Shown: piece by piece, positions 47,616 through 55,564 of the stretch
How the letters are laid out: every line of letters starts with the position of its first letter
Numbering within the stretch: the first letter of the stretch is position 1
Assembly (NCBI RefSeq): GCF_003386165.1
Contig: NZ_QRDV01000001.1
Location: forward strand, 862,085-926,084
Reading direction: 5' to 3'
DNA: 64,000 nucleotides
From: Winogradskyella eximia
Lineage (GTDB): Bacteria > Bacteroidota > Bacteroidia > Flavobacteriales > Flavobacteriaceae
Position numbers and translations under genes: made by a program
Notes under the pieces: generated by a model
What the model was told of the DNA's origin: nothing
Database searches by the model: none
Seen by the model: the letters and a program-made list of their open reading frames with translations, nothing else

Positions 47616-47652
47616 AAGCCCAAAAAGTCACTCAAGCTTTTTGGGCTTTTTG
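47616..47652 (+). terminator. Rho-independent terminator of the dcw cluster
   Basis: AAGCCCAAAAAG (47616-47627) and CTTTTTGGGCTT (47637-47648) form a perfect 12-bp stem with a 9-nt loop and a T-tail. It lies 37 bp after ftsZ. Confidence 0.9.
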
Positions 47653-47691
47653 TTTATAATAGGTTGCGATATAGCCTAAATCTTATGTGTC

Positions 47692-47717
47692 TTGAGCAAA
47701 ACTTTTTACTATCTTCG
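47692..47717 (+). promoter_or_regulatory. probable promoter of yqeY
   Basis: TATCTTCG (47710-47717) differs from TAnnTTTG at one position, with TTG at 47692-47694. It lies 23 bp before the ATG and directly after the dcw terminator, where a new promoter is needed. Confidence 0.5.
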
Positions 47718-47740
47718 CACTTCTTAAAAAGAACATAATT

Positions 47741-48190
47741 ATGAGTTTACAAGTTGATATAATGACTGCTATGAAGGCGGCAATGAAAGAAAAGAATCAA
47801 ACGGCTTTAGCTGCTTTGAGAGCTGTAAAATCAGAAATATTATTAGCACAAACAGCTACTGGATCTAAAGAAGAGATTTCTGAAGATGAGGAAATAAAAA
47901 TCTTATCTAAAATGGTAAAGCAACGTAAAGATAGTGCTGCAATATTTTTAGAACAAGATCGTAATGATTTAGCTGAGCCAGAATTAGCGCAAGCTGAAAT
48001 AATTAGTCAGTTTTTACCTGCTCAACTCTCTGAAGAGGAAATTACTGTTGAGGTAATGAAAACAATCGCAGCAATAGGAGCAGAAGGTATGAAAGATATG
48101 GGTAAAGTTATGGGAATTGTAAGTCAGAAATTGGCTGGTAAAGCTGATGGAAAAACAATTTCAAATATTGTTAAGGCAAAACTTTCCTAA
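47741..48190 (+). CDS. yqeY: GatB/YqeY domain protein
   Basis: The 149-residue, mostly helical protein fits YqeY (about 148 residues): SLQVDIMTAMKAAMKEKNQ at the N-terminus, LRAVKSEILLAQ, KMVKQRKDSAAIF, and the C-terminal GMKDMGKVMGIVSQKLAGKADG. The domain resembles the tRNA-binding tail of GatB. Its role is not established; an accessory role in tRNA-dependent amidation or amino-acid metabolism has been suggested for the domain. A tRNA-Arg follows 29 bp after its stop and may be on the same transcript. Confidence 0.92.
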   Translation: MSLQVDIMTAMKAAMKEKNQTALAALRAVKSEILLAQTATGSKEEISEDEEIKILSKMVKQRKDSAAIFLEQDRNDLAEPELAQAEIISQFLPAQLSEEEITVEVMKTIAAIGAEGMKDMGKVMGIVSQKLAGKADGKTISNIVKAKLS

Positions 48191-48198
48191 AGGATATG

Positions 48199-48212
48199 CC
48201 TGCATTTGCAGG
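48199..48212 (+). other. short hairpin between yqeY and tRNA-Arg
   Basis: CCTGC ATTT GCAGG forms a 5-bp stem with a 4-nt loop. No T-run follows, so it is unlikely to be a terminator; it may mark a processing point if yqeY and the tRNA share a transcript. Confidence 0.35.
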
Positions 48213-48219
48213 TGGTAAT

Positions 48220-48293
48220 GGCCTCGTAGTTCAACTGGATAGAATATCAGATTTCGGCTCTGAGGGTTGGAGGTTCGAATCCTCTCGAGGTCA
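48220..48293 (+). tRNA. tRNA-Arg (TCG), CCA not encoded
   Basis: The acceptor GGCCTCG pairs with CGAGGTC (one G-T), with A as discriminator base. The D-arm contains TAGTTCAACTGGATAGA. The anticodon arm TCAGA-TTTCGGC-TCTGA has anticodon TCG, and the T-arm is GGAGGTTCGAATCCTC. The length is 74 nt. The genome reads CTC after the discriminator, so CCA must be added enzymatically, unlike the tRNA-Phe in this window. The accessory region starts directly downstream. Confidence 0.96.
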
Positions 48294-48393
48294 CTCTTAA
48301 GTTATATGAAATTGAGTTGATTGCGCTAAAATTTAACTATTACTCAACCTCAACCAATATTTTGAATAGTATGGATAATTAAATTCCAACGAT

Positions 48394-50508
48394 CTATAAT
48401 AGTTTTTCCTTTTTTAAAGTTTCTTTAAGTATTTTATGTTTTTCCCAAAATTGCACTTCTATTTTCTCAATAGTTTCGTCGTATCTTGGATGATTCTGCA
48501 ACTGGTTCAATAGAGGGTCTTCCTTCATAAATAAAAGCACCCAATATTGGAAACCATCTTGTGAACTAAATTTATCGTAGGCTTCTATAGCTTTATCTGG
48601 CATATTTTCATAAAGATACAGCATAGCTAAACTTGCCTCTCTGTAAATTGACTCATCTTCTTCCAAATAATCTTTATATTTCTGAATATATTTTTCTGCT
48701 TTATTAGGAAGACCCAATTTTTTATAGGTGTAGGCTATTTTTATGTTCTCTGCTGGATACAAGTCAATTTTATCAGTAGTAAGTATACTAATATATTTCT
48801 CGTAATAAACCAATGATTTTTCGTAATCTTCCTGAAAATAATATGTTTTGGCTAATTCTTGAGTGATATCAGCGCGAGTAGTATCTTTACGCCACTCTAT
48901 GAGCATTTTTTTTCTTAAGGATTCTAAATCTTTATTATTCGCATAATCTATAAAATTTTTTAAGTAGGTACTATATTGATTTTTAGGATTATACTTCAGA
49001 GATTCTTCAATGTATTTTGAAGCCTCTTTAGCAAACCCGTTTTGGACTAATGCATTACTCAAGTTTAGATAGATAAAGCTTTTAGAAATACTATCGTTAG
49101 CTTCAATATTTAATTTTATTCCTTTTAATGCATAAGTGAGATACTTATTTGTATCTGGAACAACTCTAGCATATATATCAGATAAAATTAGTACTACAGA
49201 AGAAGCATTTGGGTTATAATCTAGTGCTTTTTCCAAGTAAGGTATCGCTAACCTAAATTCGTTTGCGTTTATATAATACAGTGCTTTTGCAATCAGAGAC
49301 AATTCAGAAGTAGAATCAAACAACAGGGAATTATCTGCATATTCATTTAATTCGGCTAAATATTTCTTTTCAATTTTATTTACATCTAAGTAATAGTAAC
49401 AAATTGCAATCTGAGCATAGGCGAGTGCAAATTCCGAGTCTTGTTCTATCGCTTTTTCAAATAAATTAATAGCAGCTTGCAACCCCTCTTTTGTCTTTGT
49501 TTGTAAGGCTTCAAGTCCTTTTAAATAATAATCATAAGCTAATACGTTTTCCGTTGGTTTTTTATCTATTTGTTGTAGCTCCGCTGGTGTTACTTTTGCT
49601 TCAATGGCTTCTGCAATTTTTTTTGCAACTTCATTTTGTACAGAAAAAATGTCCTCCGTTTTATGGTTGTACTGTTCTGCCCATATAGGTGAATCCTTTG
49701 ACGCATCAATCAATTGAATATTCAACAAAACCTGACCATCAATGCGTTGTCCACTACCCTCAATCAAGTAATTGACACCTAGTTCTTCACCGATTTCTGT
49801 TATTGTCTTATCTGTATCTCTATATTTTTCTACAGAGGTCCTACTAATTACTCGAATATCTTCAATTTTCTGTAAATTGTTTAACGTTGACTCCATAAGT
49901 CCGTTTACAAAATAAAGGTTATCAGAGTCATTACTCATATTTATAAACGGCAATACTGCAATCGATTTCTTAAGGTTGACGACATTTTTTTCAGAATTGA
50001 TTGTTTCTTTTGGGAGAAACAAAAATAGTGCTAGTACTATAACCAAGACCGTTCCTACTATTATCTGAATACGGTTTGGCTTAAAAAAAGTTTTTTCAGC
50101 AACTTCAATAATCTCTGTGTTTTGGTGATCTCCTTCGACTTTAAATTCATCTTCAAATTCTGTTTGTTTACCTATTTTTTTTCTGGCCTCGCCTGGGGAA
50201 TACCCATAATAGTCTCTAAAGCATTTAATAAAATAAGAATTATTACTAAAGCCAACCTCATAAGAAATTTCAGAAATAGTAAGCTCCGTTTCTTTTAACA
50301 TCGTCATCCCTTTTTGAAGTCGGACTTCACGAATAAATTGACTTGCACTACCTTGTGTTTGTTTCTTAATCTTCCGCAACAAATTTGATCGGCTCATATT
50401 CATGAGGTCTGCCAATTCTGAAACTCCAAATTGCTCATTAGAGATATTCTCTAAAATAAGCGACTGAGCTTGCTCAATAAATTTTTCTTGATGTGAGATG
50501 TTAGACAT
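48394..50508 (-). CDS. membrane-anchored AraC-type regulator with TolB-like and TPR sensor
   Basis: This 704-residue protein has an N-terminal AraC DNA-binding domain (about 10-112, with ISEISYEVGFSNNSYFIKCFRDYYGYSP). A short acidic linker and one transmembrane helix (about 147-166) follow. Next comes a TolB/FlgO-like alpha-beta domain (about 182-312, SIAVLPFINMSND) and a long array of TPR helices (about 330-690). The DNA-binding part would face the cytoplasm and the TPR sensor the periplasm, a one-component membrane regulator. It is divergent from the ankyrin lipoprotein. A pair of direct repeats lies between the genes and is a likely binding site. The ligand is unknown. Confidence 0.88.
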   Translation of the reverse strand: MSNISHQEKFIEQAQSLILENISNEQFGVSELADLMNMSRSNLLRKIKKQTQGSASQFIREVRLQKGMTMLKETELTISEISYEVGFSNNSYFIKCFRDYYGYSPGEARKKIGKQTEFEDEFKVEGDHQNTEIIEVAEKTFFKPNRIQIIVGTVLVIVLALFLFLPKETINSEKNVVNLKKSIAVLPFINMSNDSDNLYFVNGLMESTLNNLQKIEDIRVISRTSVEKYRDTDKTITEIGEELGVNYLIEGSGQRIDGQVLLNIQLIDASKDSPIWAEQYNHKTEDIFSVQNEVAKKIAEAIEAKVTPAELQQIDKKPTENVLAYDYYLKGLEALQTKTKEGLQAAINLFEKAIEQDSEFALAYAQIAICYYYLDVNKIEKKYLAELNEYADNSLLFDSTSELSLIAKALYYINANEFRLAIPYLEKALDYNPNASSVVLILSDIYARVVPDTNKYLTYALKGIKLNIEANDSISKSFIYLNLSNALVQNGFAKEASKYIEESLKYNPKNQYSTYLKNFIDYANNKDLESLRKKMLIEWRKDTTRADITQELAKTYYFQEDYEKSLVYYEKYISILTTDKIDLYPAENIKIAYTYKKLGLPNKAEKYIQKYKDYLEEDESIYREASLAMLYLYENMPDKAIEAYDKFSSQDGFQYWVLLFMKEDPLLNQLQNHPRYDETIEKIEVQFWEKHKILKETLKKEKLL

Positions 50509-50525
50509 GTTGCTTTGTACTGTTC

Positions 50526-50533
50526 CAAAAGTA
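50526..50533 (-). promoter_or_regulatory. -7 promoter box of the AraC-TolB-TPR regulator
   Basis: The minus strand reads TACTTTTG, an exact TAnnTTTG match, 18 bp before the start codon. The transcript leader would be short. Confidence 0.5.
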
Positions 50534-50596
50534 GAAATTTTTATTTAAACACTATGTCGCTTATAGTTGAAAGTTCTTTATCAAAAAATGAGTTTT

Positions 50597-50703
50597 TGCG
50601 TCATAATTTATACTCCTGCGTCATAATTTTCAATCTCTCACCAAACTTGACACAATAGGCTTCATGCGGATTATCAACCAACTAAGTTAGTATCGCATCT
50701 TTG
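50597..50703 (+). promoter_or_regulatory. control region S1 with 20-bp-spaced TGCGTCATAATTT direct repeats
   Basis: TGCGTCATAATTT occurs at 50597-50609 and 50617-50629, exactly two helical turns apart. Downstream are the conserved blocks CAATCTCTC, GGCTTCAT and CATCTTTG (50696-50703, a near-match to TAnnTTTG), then GTAGAAACAAAAATCAAGTT. A paralogous region with the same blocks in the same order lies at 59111-59240. AraC-family proteins typically bind such helically phased direct repeats. The ankyrin lipoprotein ATG follows at 50745. Confidence 0.65.
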
Positions 50704-50744
50704 TAGAAACAAAAATCAAGTTCTTAATCAATATAAATTAAATT

Positions 50745-51338
50745 ATGAAAACATTTAAAATTACTTCAATTAGAATGACAATTCAGATGTTAATCTTTGC
50801 ACTTTTATTAACAAGTTCATGCGCACAATCTAACAAAGAAACAAGTTCAAATGATTCCGCTAAAGCAACAAAAACAGTAAACGCACCTGATATAGATATT
50901 CACGGAGCTGTATTAACGGGAAATTTGGATGCAGTTAAGCAACATATTGAAGCTGGGACTGATATTAATCAAAAAGAGGCCATGTCTGGATCTACACCTT
51001 TAATGTCAGCAGCCACTTTTAATAAACCTGAAATAGCGAAAGCATTGATCAATGGAAATGCAGATTTGTCTATAAAAAATAATGATGGTGGAACAGCTTT
51101 ACACACTGCAGCATTCTTCGGGCGAATCGAAATTGTACAATTACTTATGGATGCAAAAGCTGATAAAACGGTTCGTAATAATTATGGAGCTACACCAAGG
51201 GAAACAGTAATGGTAGATTTTGCTCAAATGAAACCTATCTATGAAATGTTAATTCAGCAATTAAAACCAATGGGATTTACATTAGATCTTGATGAATTAC
51301 AAAAGGCACGTCCTGTTGTTGCAATGATGCTACAATAA
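50745..51338 (+). CDS. ankyrin-repeat lipoprotein
   Basis: The 197-residue protein has a lipoprotein signal ending LLLTSSCAQ (Cys27), a Ser/Thr-rich linker, and three to four ankyrin repeats (about 52-155). These include GSTPLMSAATFNKPEIAKALI and GTALHTAAFFGRIEIVQLLM (each shown without a break only up to 21 residues in the protein). The C-terminal tail is helical and ends QKARPVVAMMLQ. It should be a periplasmic binding or protective protein. It starts the plus-strand block after control region S1, and the acyltransferase follows 12 bp later. Confidence 0.85.
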   Translation: MKTFKITSIRMTIQMLIFALLLTSSCAQSNKETSSNDSAKATKTVNAPDIDIHGAVLTGNLDAVKQHIEAGTDINQKEAMSGSTPLMSAATFNKPEIAKALINGNADLSIKNNDGGTALHTAAFFGRIEIVQLLMDAKADKTVRNNYGATPRETVMVDFAQMKPIYEMLIQQLKPMGFTLDLDELQKARPVVAMMLQ

Positions 51339-51350
51339 ACATAAAACAAG

Positions 51351-52436
51351 ATGACAACAGAAAGAAGATACGATATTGATTGGCTTAGAGTCATTGCTAT
51401 AGGTTTATTACTGATTTACCATATAGCGATTATATTTCAACCTTGGGCCATGTTTATAGGGTTTATAAGAAGTGAAGACGCTTTAGAAGGACTTTGGAAA
51501 CCAATGACCATGCTCAATGTTTGGAGGATACCCTTACTGTTTTTTGTATCGGGAATGGGCTTATATTTTGCAATGAAAAAAAGAAATTGGAAGCAATTAT
51601 TCATAGAGCGCAGTAAACGAATTCTTTTACCCTTTGTTTTCGGTATTTTAGCTATCACTCCGTTACACTTTTTAGTCTTTCAAAACTACTATAATATGCC
51701 ATTGAGTTATTTTCCGCATATGGGACATCTATGGTTTTTAGGAAACATTTTTGTCTATGTCGTAGTGTTGTCACCTGTTTTTTACTATTTGAAAAAAAAT
51801 GGAAATGGAAAATTTAAAAAAGCCATTTCAAAAGTGATGACCTATGCTTTAGGACCATTATCTATATCCGTATTTTTTATGATAGAAATAGGTATTGTTA
51901 AACCACAGCTATTTGAACTATACGCTAAAACCTGGCATGGATTTTTTATCGGGTTGCTTGGGTTCTTTTTTGGATTTCTGTTTGTATATAGCGGTAAAGT
52001 ATTCTGGCAAACCGTTTCAAAGTGGAAATGGTTATATATCGGTTTGGCAGCCATCCTCTTCGTGATTCGTTTCACAGGGTTTGAGTCATTATCAAATATG
52101 TATATCACCACCATAGAATCAAATTCTTGGATATTGGGTTTATTTGGAATAGGCTATAGTTACCTTAATAAACCAAGTGCCTTACTAAGCTATTTGAGTG
52201 CAGCTGTTTATCCAGTTTATATTATTCACATGTTTGTCTTATATGCAGGTGCATTACTCATTCTGCCATTAGATCTTCATCCTATGCTAGAGTTTGTAGG
52301 AATTACAGTATTTACGTTTATAGTCTGTTTTCTCATTTATGAATTCACCTTAAAAAGAATTACAATCTTGAGACCTTTATTTGGTTTGAAATGGAAATTT
52401 AAAAGGGTCGTACAGAAAGAATTAAAAAGGATTTAG
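51351..52436 (+). CDS. acyltransferase 3 family membrane protein
   Basis: The 361-residue protein has about ten hydrophobic helices. It opens with RRYDIDWLRVIAIGLLLIYH, whose DxxWLRxxAI...YH pattern is the acyltransferase-3 (OafA/OpgC-like) signature. LLFFVSGMGLYFA and a short basic ERSKRILLPF loop follow. Members acylate sugars, glucans or lipids at the outer face of the inner membrane. The acceptor is not evident here. It is co-transcribed with the ankyrin lipoprotein, which suggests an envelope target. Confidence 0.87.
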   Translation: MTTERRYDIDWLRVIAIGLLLIYHIAIIFQPWAMFIGFIRSEDALEGLWKPMTMLNVWRIPLLFFVSGMGLYFAMKKRNWKQLFIERSKRILLPFVFGILAITPLHFLVFQNYYNMPLSYFPHMGHLWFLGNIFVYVVVLSPVFYYLKKNGNGKFKKAISKVMTYALGPLSISVFFMIEIGIVKPQLFELYAKTWHGFFIGLLGFFFGFLFVYSGKVFWQTVSKWKWLYIGLAAILFVIRFTGFESLSNMYITTIESNSWILGLFGIGYSYLNKPSALLSYLSAAVYPVYIIHMFVLYAGALLILPLDLHPMLEFVGITVFTFIVCFLIYEFTLKRITILRPLFGLKWKFKRVVQKELKRI

Positions 52437-52504
52437 AATCTAACTCAAACTTATCTTTTCACTTTATAATAGTTATCAGTACATCAAAACAATAAAATAT
52501 AATT

Positions 52505-52549
52505 CATCAATCAATCATCAATCAATCATCAATCAAAAAACGAACAATT
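52505..52549 (+). repeat. leader repeat copy 1, with 11-bp tandem units
   Basis: The copy ends in CAATCAAAAAACGAACAATT directly before ATG 52550. Upstream of that core the unit CATCAATCAAT is repeated in tandem at 52505 and 52516, with a third partial unit at 52527. It is the longest of six copies of this leader in the window. Confidence 0.75.
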
Positions 52550-52657
52550 ATGAAATTTTCTAACGTACAATTAGATTTATTTACGCTCATGTACTTTTCC
52601 TTTTGTGATAGAGACATAAGCTTTACATTGTGCTATAATTATTTTAAAAGTCTTATT

Positions 52658-52981
52658 ATGAGTTATTTAAAAGTAGTATTTCAATTAATAAAAAGCCTAT
52701 ATCCAGTGCTAATCTTATTGTTAATATCTTGTAATGAAAACTCCGTTTCATTAGCAGATCAACCAACCCTTGCAGATTATCACGAGAATTCTTTGATGCC
52801 AAACGTTAAATTTAGGGAAATGGATACGTCTTCAGACACTTACGGAAAAGACATTTATTTTGAGAATATGGTTTTAACGAGAATGACAACGCTTGCGCAA
52901 AATCGTGAGGCTTACAGTAAGGTTATTGAATCATTAAAAAACCTAAAATATACTTATGCTGAATTACGAAATACAAATTAA
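52658..52981 (+). CDS. small lipoprotein, function unknown
   Basis: From ATG 52658 the product is 107 residues with a clear lipoprotein signal (MSYLKVVFQLIKSLYPVLIL, then LLISC with the lipidated Cys). The mature part is polar and probably helical. The same frame is open up to ATG 52550, which directly follows leader repeat copy 1. That start would give 143 residues but place 36 unusual residues before the signal peptide. I favour 52658; the longer form may be a leader fused in frame to another gene. No family recognised. Confidence 0.6.
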   Translation: MSYLKVVFQLIKSLYPVLILLLISCNENSVSLADQPTLADYHENSLMPNVKFREMDTSSDTYGKDIYFENMVLTRMTTLAQNREAYSKVIESLKNLKYTYAELRNTN

Positions 52982-53081
52982 AAAATGCTTGACTATAAGT
53001 TAACCCATTCTTTAACTTTTGATTTCTTTTTTAAAAATTATTGAAAACTGAGTATTGCAAATTATAAAAAATAAAAACAAA

Positions 53082-53843
53082 ATGACAGTATTAGTCGTCG
53101 GTGCCAGTGGAGCCACAGGTAGCAAGTTAGTAGAACAACTTTTAATTAAAGAATACGAAGTTAAAGTGATTGTAAGATCGCCAGAAAAATTACCAGAATC
53201 GTGGAAAGCTAATGAAAACTTACAAATTATCTCTGCAAGTATATTAGAATTAAGCGATACGGAAATGAGTGTTATTACAAGTGGTTGCAATGCTGTGGCA
53301 TCTTGTCTTGGTCACAATTTAACATGGAAAGGTGTATATGGGGAACCAAGAAGATTAGTAACAGATGCTACGAAACGCTTATGTGATGCCATAAAATCAA
53401 ACAATGCTCAAAGTCCAACAAAGTTTGTTTTAATGAACACTACAGGAAATCGTAATCGTGACTTAAACGAAACCATTTCATTTGCTGAAAAATGTGTCGT
53501 GGGTTTACTTCGCATAGTATTACCACCTCATGTAGACAATGAAAAAGCAGCCGATTATTTACGAACCCAAATAGGGCAAAATAATAAACAAATTGAATGG
53601 GTAATAGTGAGACCAGATGGCTTAATTAATGATGATAAAGTTTCAGACTACGAAATTTATCCTTCTCCAATAAGAAGCGCAATTTTTAATGCAGGAAAAA
53701 CAAGTAGAATAAATGTTGGGCATTTTATGATGAAGCTCATTAGTAATGCCAGTTTATGGATTACTTGGAAAGGACAAATGCCTGTAATTTATAATAAATC
53801 ATCACTGATTGAAAAAAATATAGAGGTAAGTAAGAAAAACTAG
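53082..53843 (+). CDS. NAD(P)-binding atypical short-chain dehydrogenase
   Basis: This 253-residue protein starts MTVLVVGASGATGSKLVEQL, with the GxxGxxG Rossmann loop of the NAD(P)H-binding (NmrA/SDR_a5-like) family. Further parts are VKVIVRSPEKLP and WVIVRPDGL. The first in-frame start at 53055 adds nine residues (MQIIKNKNK) that do not fit the fold. The substrate is unknown. Relatives act as reductases or redox sensors. Confidence 0.85.
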   Translation: MTVLVVGASGATGSKLVEQLLIKEYEVKVIVRSPEKLPESWKANENLQIISASILELSDTEMSVITSGCNAVASCLGHNLTWKGVYGEPRRLVTDATKRLCDAIKSNNAQSPTKFVLMNTTGNRNRDLNETISFAEKCVVGLLRIVLPPHVDNEKAADYLRTQIGQNNKQIEWVIVRPDGLINDDKVSDYEIYPSPIRSAIFNAGKTSRINVGHFMMKLISNASLWITWKGQMPVIYNKSSLIEKNIEVSKKN

Positions 53844-53895
53844 ACCTTAATAGAAATCAAGCAGACTTAATAATCATTTACCAAAAAATAATAAC

Positions 53896-54761
53896 ATGAA
53901 AACTCAAATGCCAGAAAGATTTACAGAAGGAAAAAGCACTTGGAATACAATCTTTATATTTCTCGGTTTGGTAATTGCTCTTACGTCACCATTTCATTAT
54001 GCAATAGTTAATTTATACCCATCCAGAATCTGTGTTGGAGCTATCATGTGGTGTCCTGCAATAGCTGCATTTTTAACCTTAAAAATCAAAGGACGTAAAA
54101 TATCATCCCTAAACTGGAATTGGGGAAATTGGAAATATATCCGATGGTCTTATGTTGTTCCTGCCTTATATGGTATTATCACTTATGTGCTTATTTGGAT
54201 TTTAGGTTTTGGAAATTTAGCCAAAGCGAAGCCATTACAGAATGGGGAAAAGAACTTGGCTTATTTGGCATAGGCACTTTAAACCCAACAGCGATAACAA
54301 TCATAGCTGTTTTTTTATTAGGCACTGTTGAAGTGATAAGAGCTTCTGCAACCACCTTGGGAGAAGAAATTGGATGGCGAGGATTTTTTATTTACGAATT
54401 GAGAAAAGTACTGTCTTTTACTGGAGTAGCAATTTTTAGTGGATTGATTTGGTCTTTTTGGCATTGGCCATTGCTAGTTTACTATAGTAACAATGTCCTA
54501 TTAGAATTTGCAACCTTCACTATCGTAATTGTCTCCATGTCATTTATTATGACTTACTACACGTTTAAATCTAAAAGTCTATGGCCAGCAGTCATTTTTC
54601 ATGCAGTCAGTAATGTGTATATTCAAAAAATAATGCCGCCTCTAACCATAAAAGATGAAGGAACAGAACATTGGCTTGGTGAAAACGGAATTATGTTTGC
54701 AATTGTGACCTGTGTTTTTGGAATTTACTTTTGGCACAAAGGATTGAAGGAACATATATAA
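53896..54761 (+). pseudogene. CPBP intramembrane metalloprotease, split by a one-base frameshift
   Basis: Two overlapping ORFs (53896-54273 and 54120-54761) make one CPBP (Abi/CAAX-like) protein of about 288 residues if one base is restored near 54223-54225 (reading ...GNLAK then SEAITEWGKELG). The second part holds the catalytic motifs: EEIGWRGFF (EExxxR), FWHWP and FHAVSN. The first part has the N-terminal helices. No classical slippery heptamer is present, so I read this as a mutation or sequencing error. If real, the protein is truncated before its active site. Intact relatives cleave membrane substrates or prenylated-like targets. Confidence 0.75.
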
Positions 54762-54828
54762 ATTAACTTATCTCTTAGATTTTGCAGAGTAATTATAATT
54801 TTTCAATCTGTAAATAAATCAAATACAA

Positions 54829-55305
54829 ATGAATAACTCAGAAAACACATCAAACAATTCTCCAAAGCATATAAAAAGAAAATCCCATCCTTTTTGGCGA
54901 TTTTTTTGGCTAACATTTCTTGTCGTATCGCTTTGGTATGCTTGGTACTCATTTTATGCACCTTCAAATAATATTACATGGAAAGATAACTTGGAATCTG
55001 CTCAAAAGCTAGCTTTTAATTCTGATAAAAATATTATGGTATTCTTTACCACGGAATGGTGCTCACCTTGTCGCATTATGAAGCGTGAAGTCTTTGCTGA
55101 TAATGAGGTTACAAAAGCTATGGATGCTAAAGTTGTCTCACTAGAAATTAATATTGATGACCCAAATTCTAAAGCACTAGTAAAACAATATAATATTGGT
55201 GCTACACCAACAACAATTTTCATTGATCCTAAGGGAGAGGTAATTGATTACGCTGTTGGAAAAGTGGAGAAATCAAAATTCCTTGAAATGCTTCTTAACA
55301 TTTAA
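54829..55305 (+). CDS. membrane-anchored thioredoxin-fold protein
   Basis: The 158-residue product has a basic N-terminal tail (about 1-22), one membrane helix (about 23-42), and a thioredoxin domain with WCSPCR (Cys78, Cys81) and the cis-Pro at GATPTTIFIDPKG. The active site should face the periplasm. Relatives reduce or isomerise disulfides. It follows the CPBP gene by 67 bp and precedes a degraded stretch. Confidence 0.88.
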   Translation: MNNSENTSNNSPKHIKRKSHPFWRFFWLTFLVVSLWYAWYSFYAPSNNITWKDNLESAQKLAFNSDKNIMVFFTTEWCSPCRIMKREVFADNEVTKAMDAKVVSLEINIDDPNSKALVKQYNIGATPTTIFIDPKGEVIDYAVGKVEKSKFLEMLLNI

Positions 55306-55319
55306 TTAAAAACAGAAAT

Positions 55320-55348
55320 CATCAATCAATCACAAAAACGAACAATTC
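55320..55348 (+). repeat. leader repeat copy 2
   Basis: CATCAATCAATCACAAAAAC followed by GAACAATTC precedes ATG 55349. One base is inserted before the ATG relative to the consensus. It sits in front of a broken ORF. Confidence 0.7.
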
Positions 55349-55492
55349 ATGCAATTTAATGGAAAAACACAAGTCCTAAAGTTTTAAAACTACAATACCT
55401 CAACATCCCCTATCAAGAAGAACGAGTAAATGTCCTAATTATCGATTTGTTTTTAGTCTTATTTTCTTTTATTTCTAAACTTAGTTAATATA
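55349..55492 (+). pseudogene. decayed ORF behind leader copy 2
   Basis: ATG 55349 opens only 12 codons (MQFNGKTQVLKF) before a stop. A shift of one base reopens a frame reading LKLQYLNIPYQEERVNVL and onwards to a stop near 55488. This looks like the remains of a small gene, but no family is recognisable and the call is weak. The whole stretch 55306-55564 holds no intact gene. Confidence 0.3.
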
Positions 55493-55538
55493 CTGCGCAA
55501 CAATCGTTGGCTCTCATAAATTTAAAGTTTTAATTTTA

Positions 55539-55546
55539 TACATTTG
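55539..55546 (+). promoter_or_regulatory. -7 promoter box of the TolB-TPR-AraC regulator
   Basis: TACATTTG matches TAnnTTTG exactly, 18 bp before the TTG start at 55565. Its position supports that unusual start codon. Confidence 0.55.
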
Positions 55547-55564
55547 TGTGATTAATTCATCACT

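Noticed and set aside
52505..52540. CRISPR-like array from the CATCAATCAAT units
   Set aside because: Units are only 11 bp with no spacers between them and no cas genes nearby.
54220..54230. Programmed -1 frameshift in the CPBP gene
   Set aside because: No X-XXY-YYZ slippery heptamer and no obvious downstream stem; a mutation or sequencing error is simpler.
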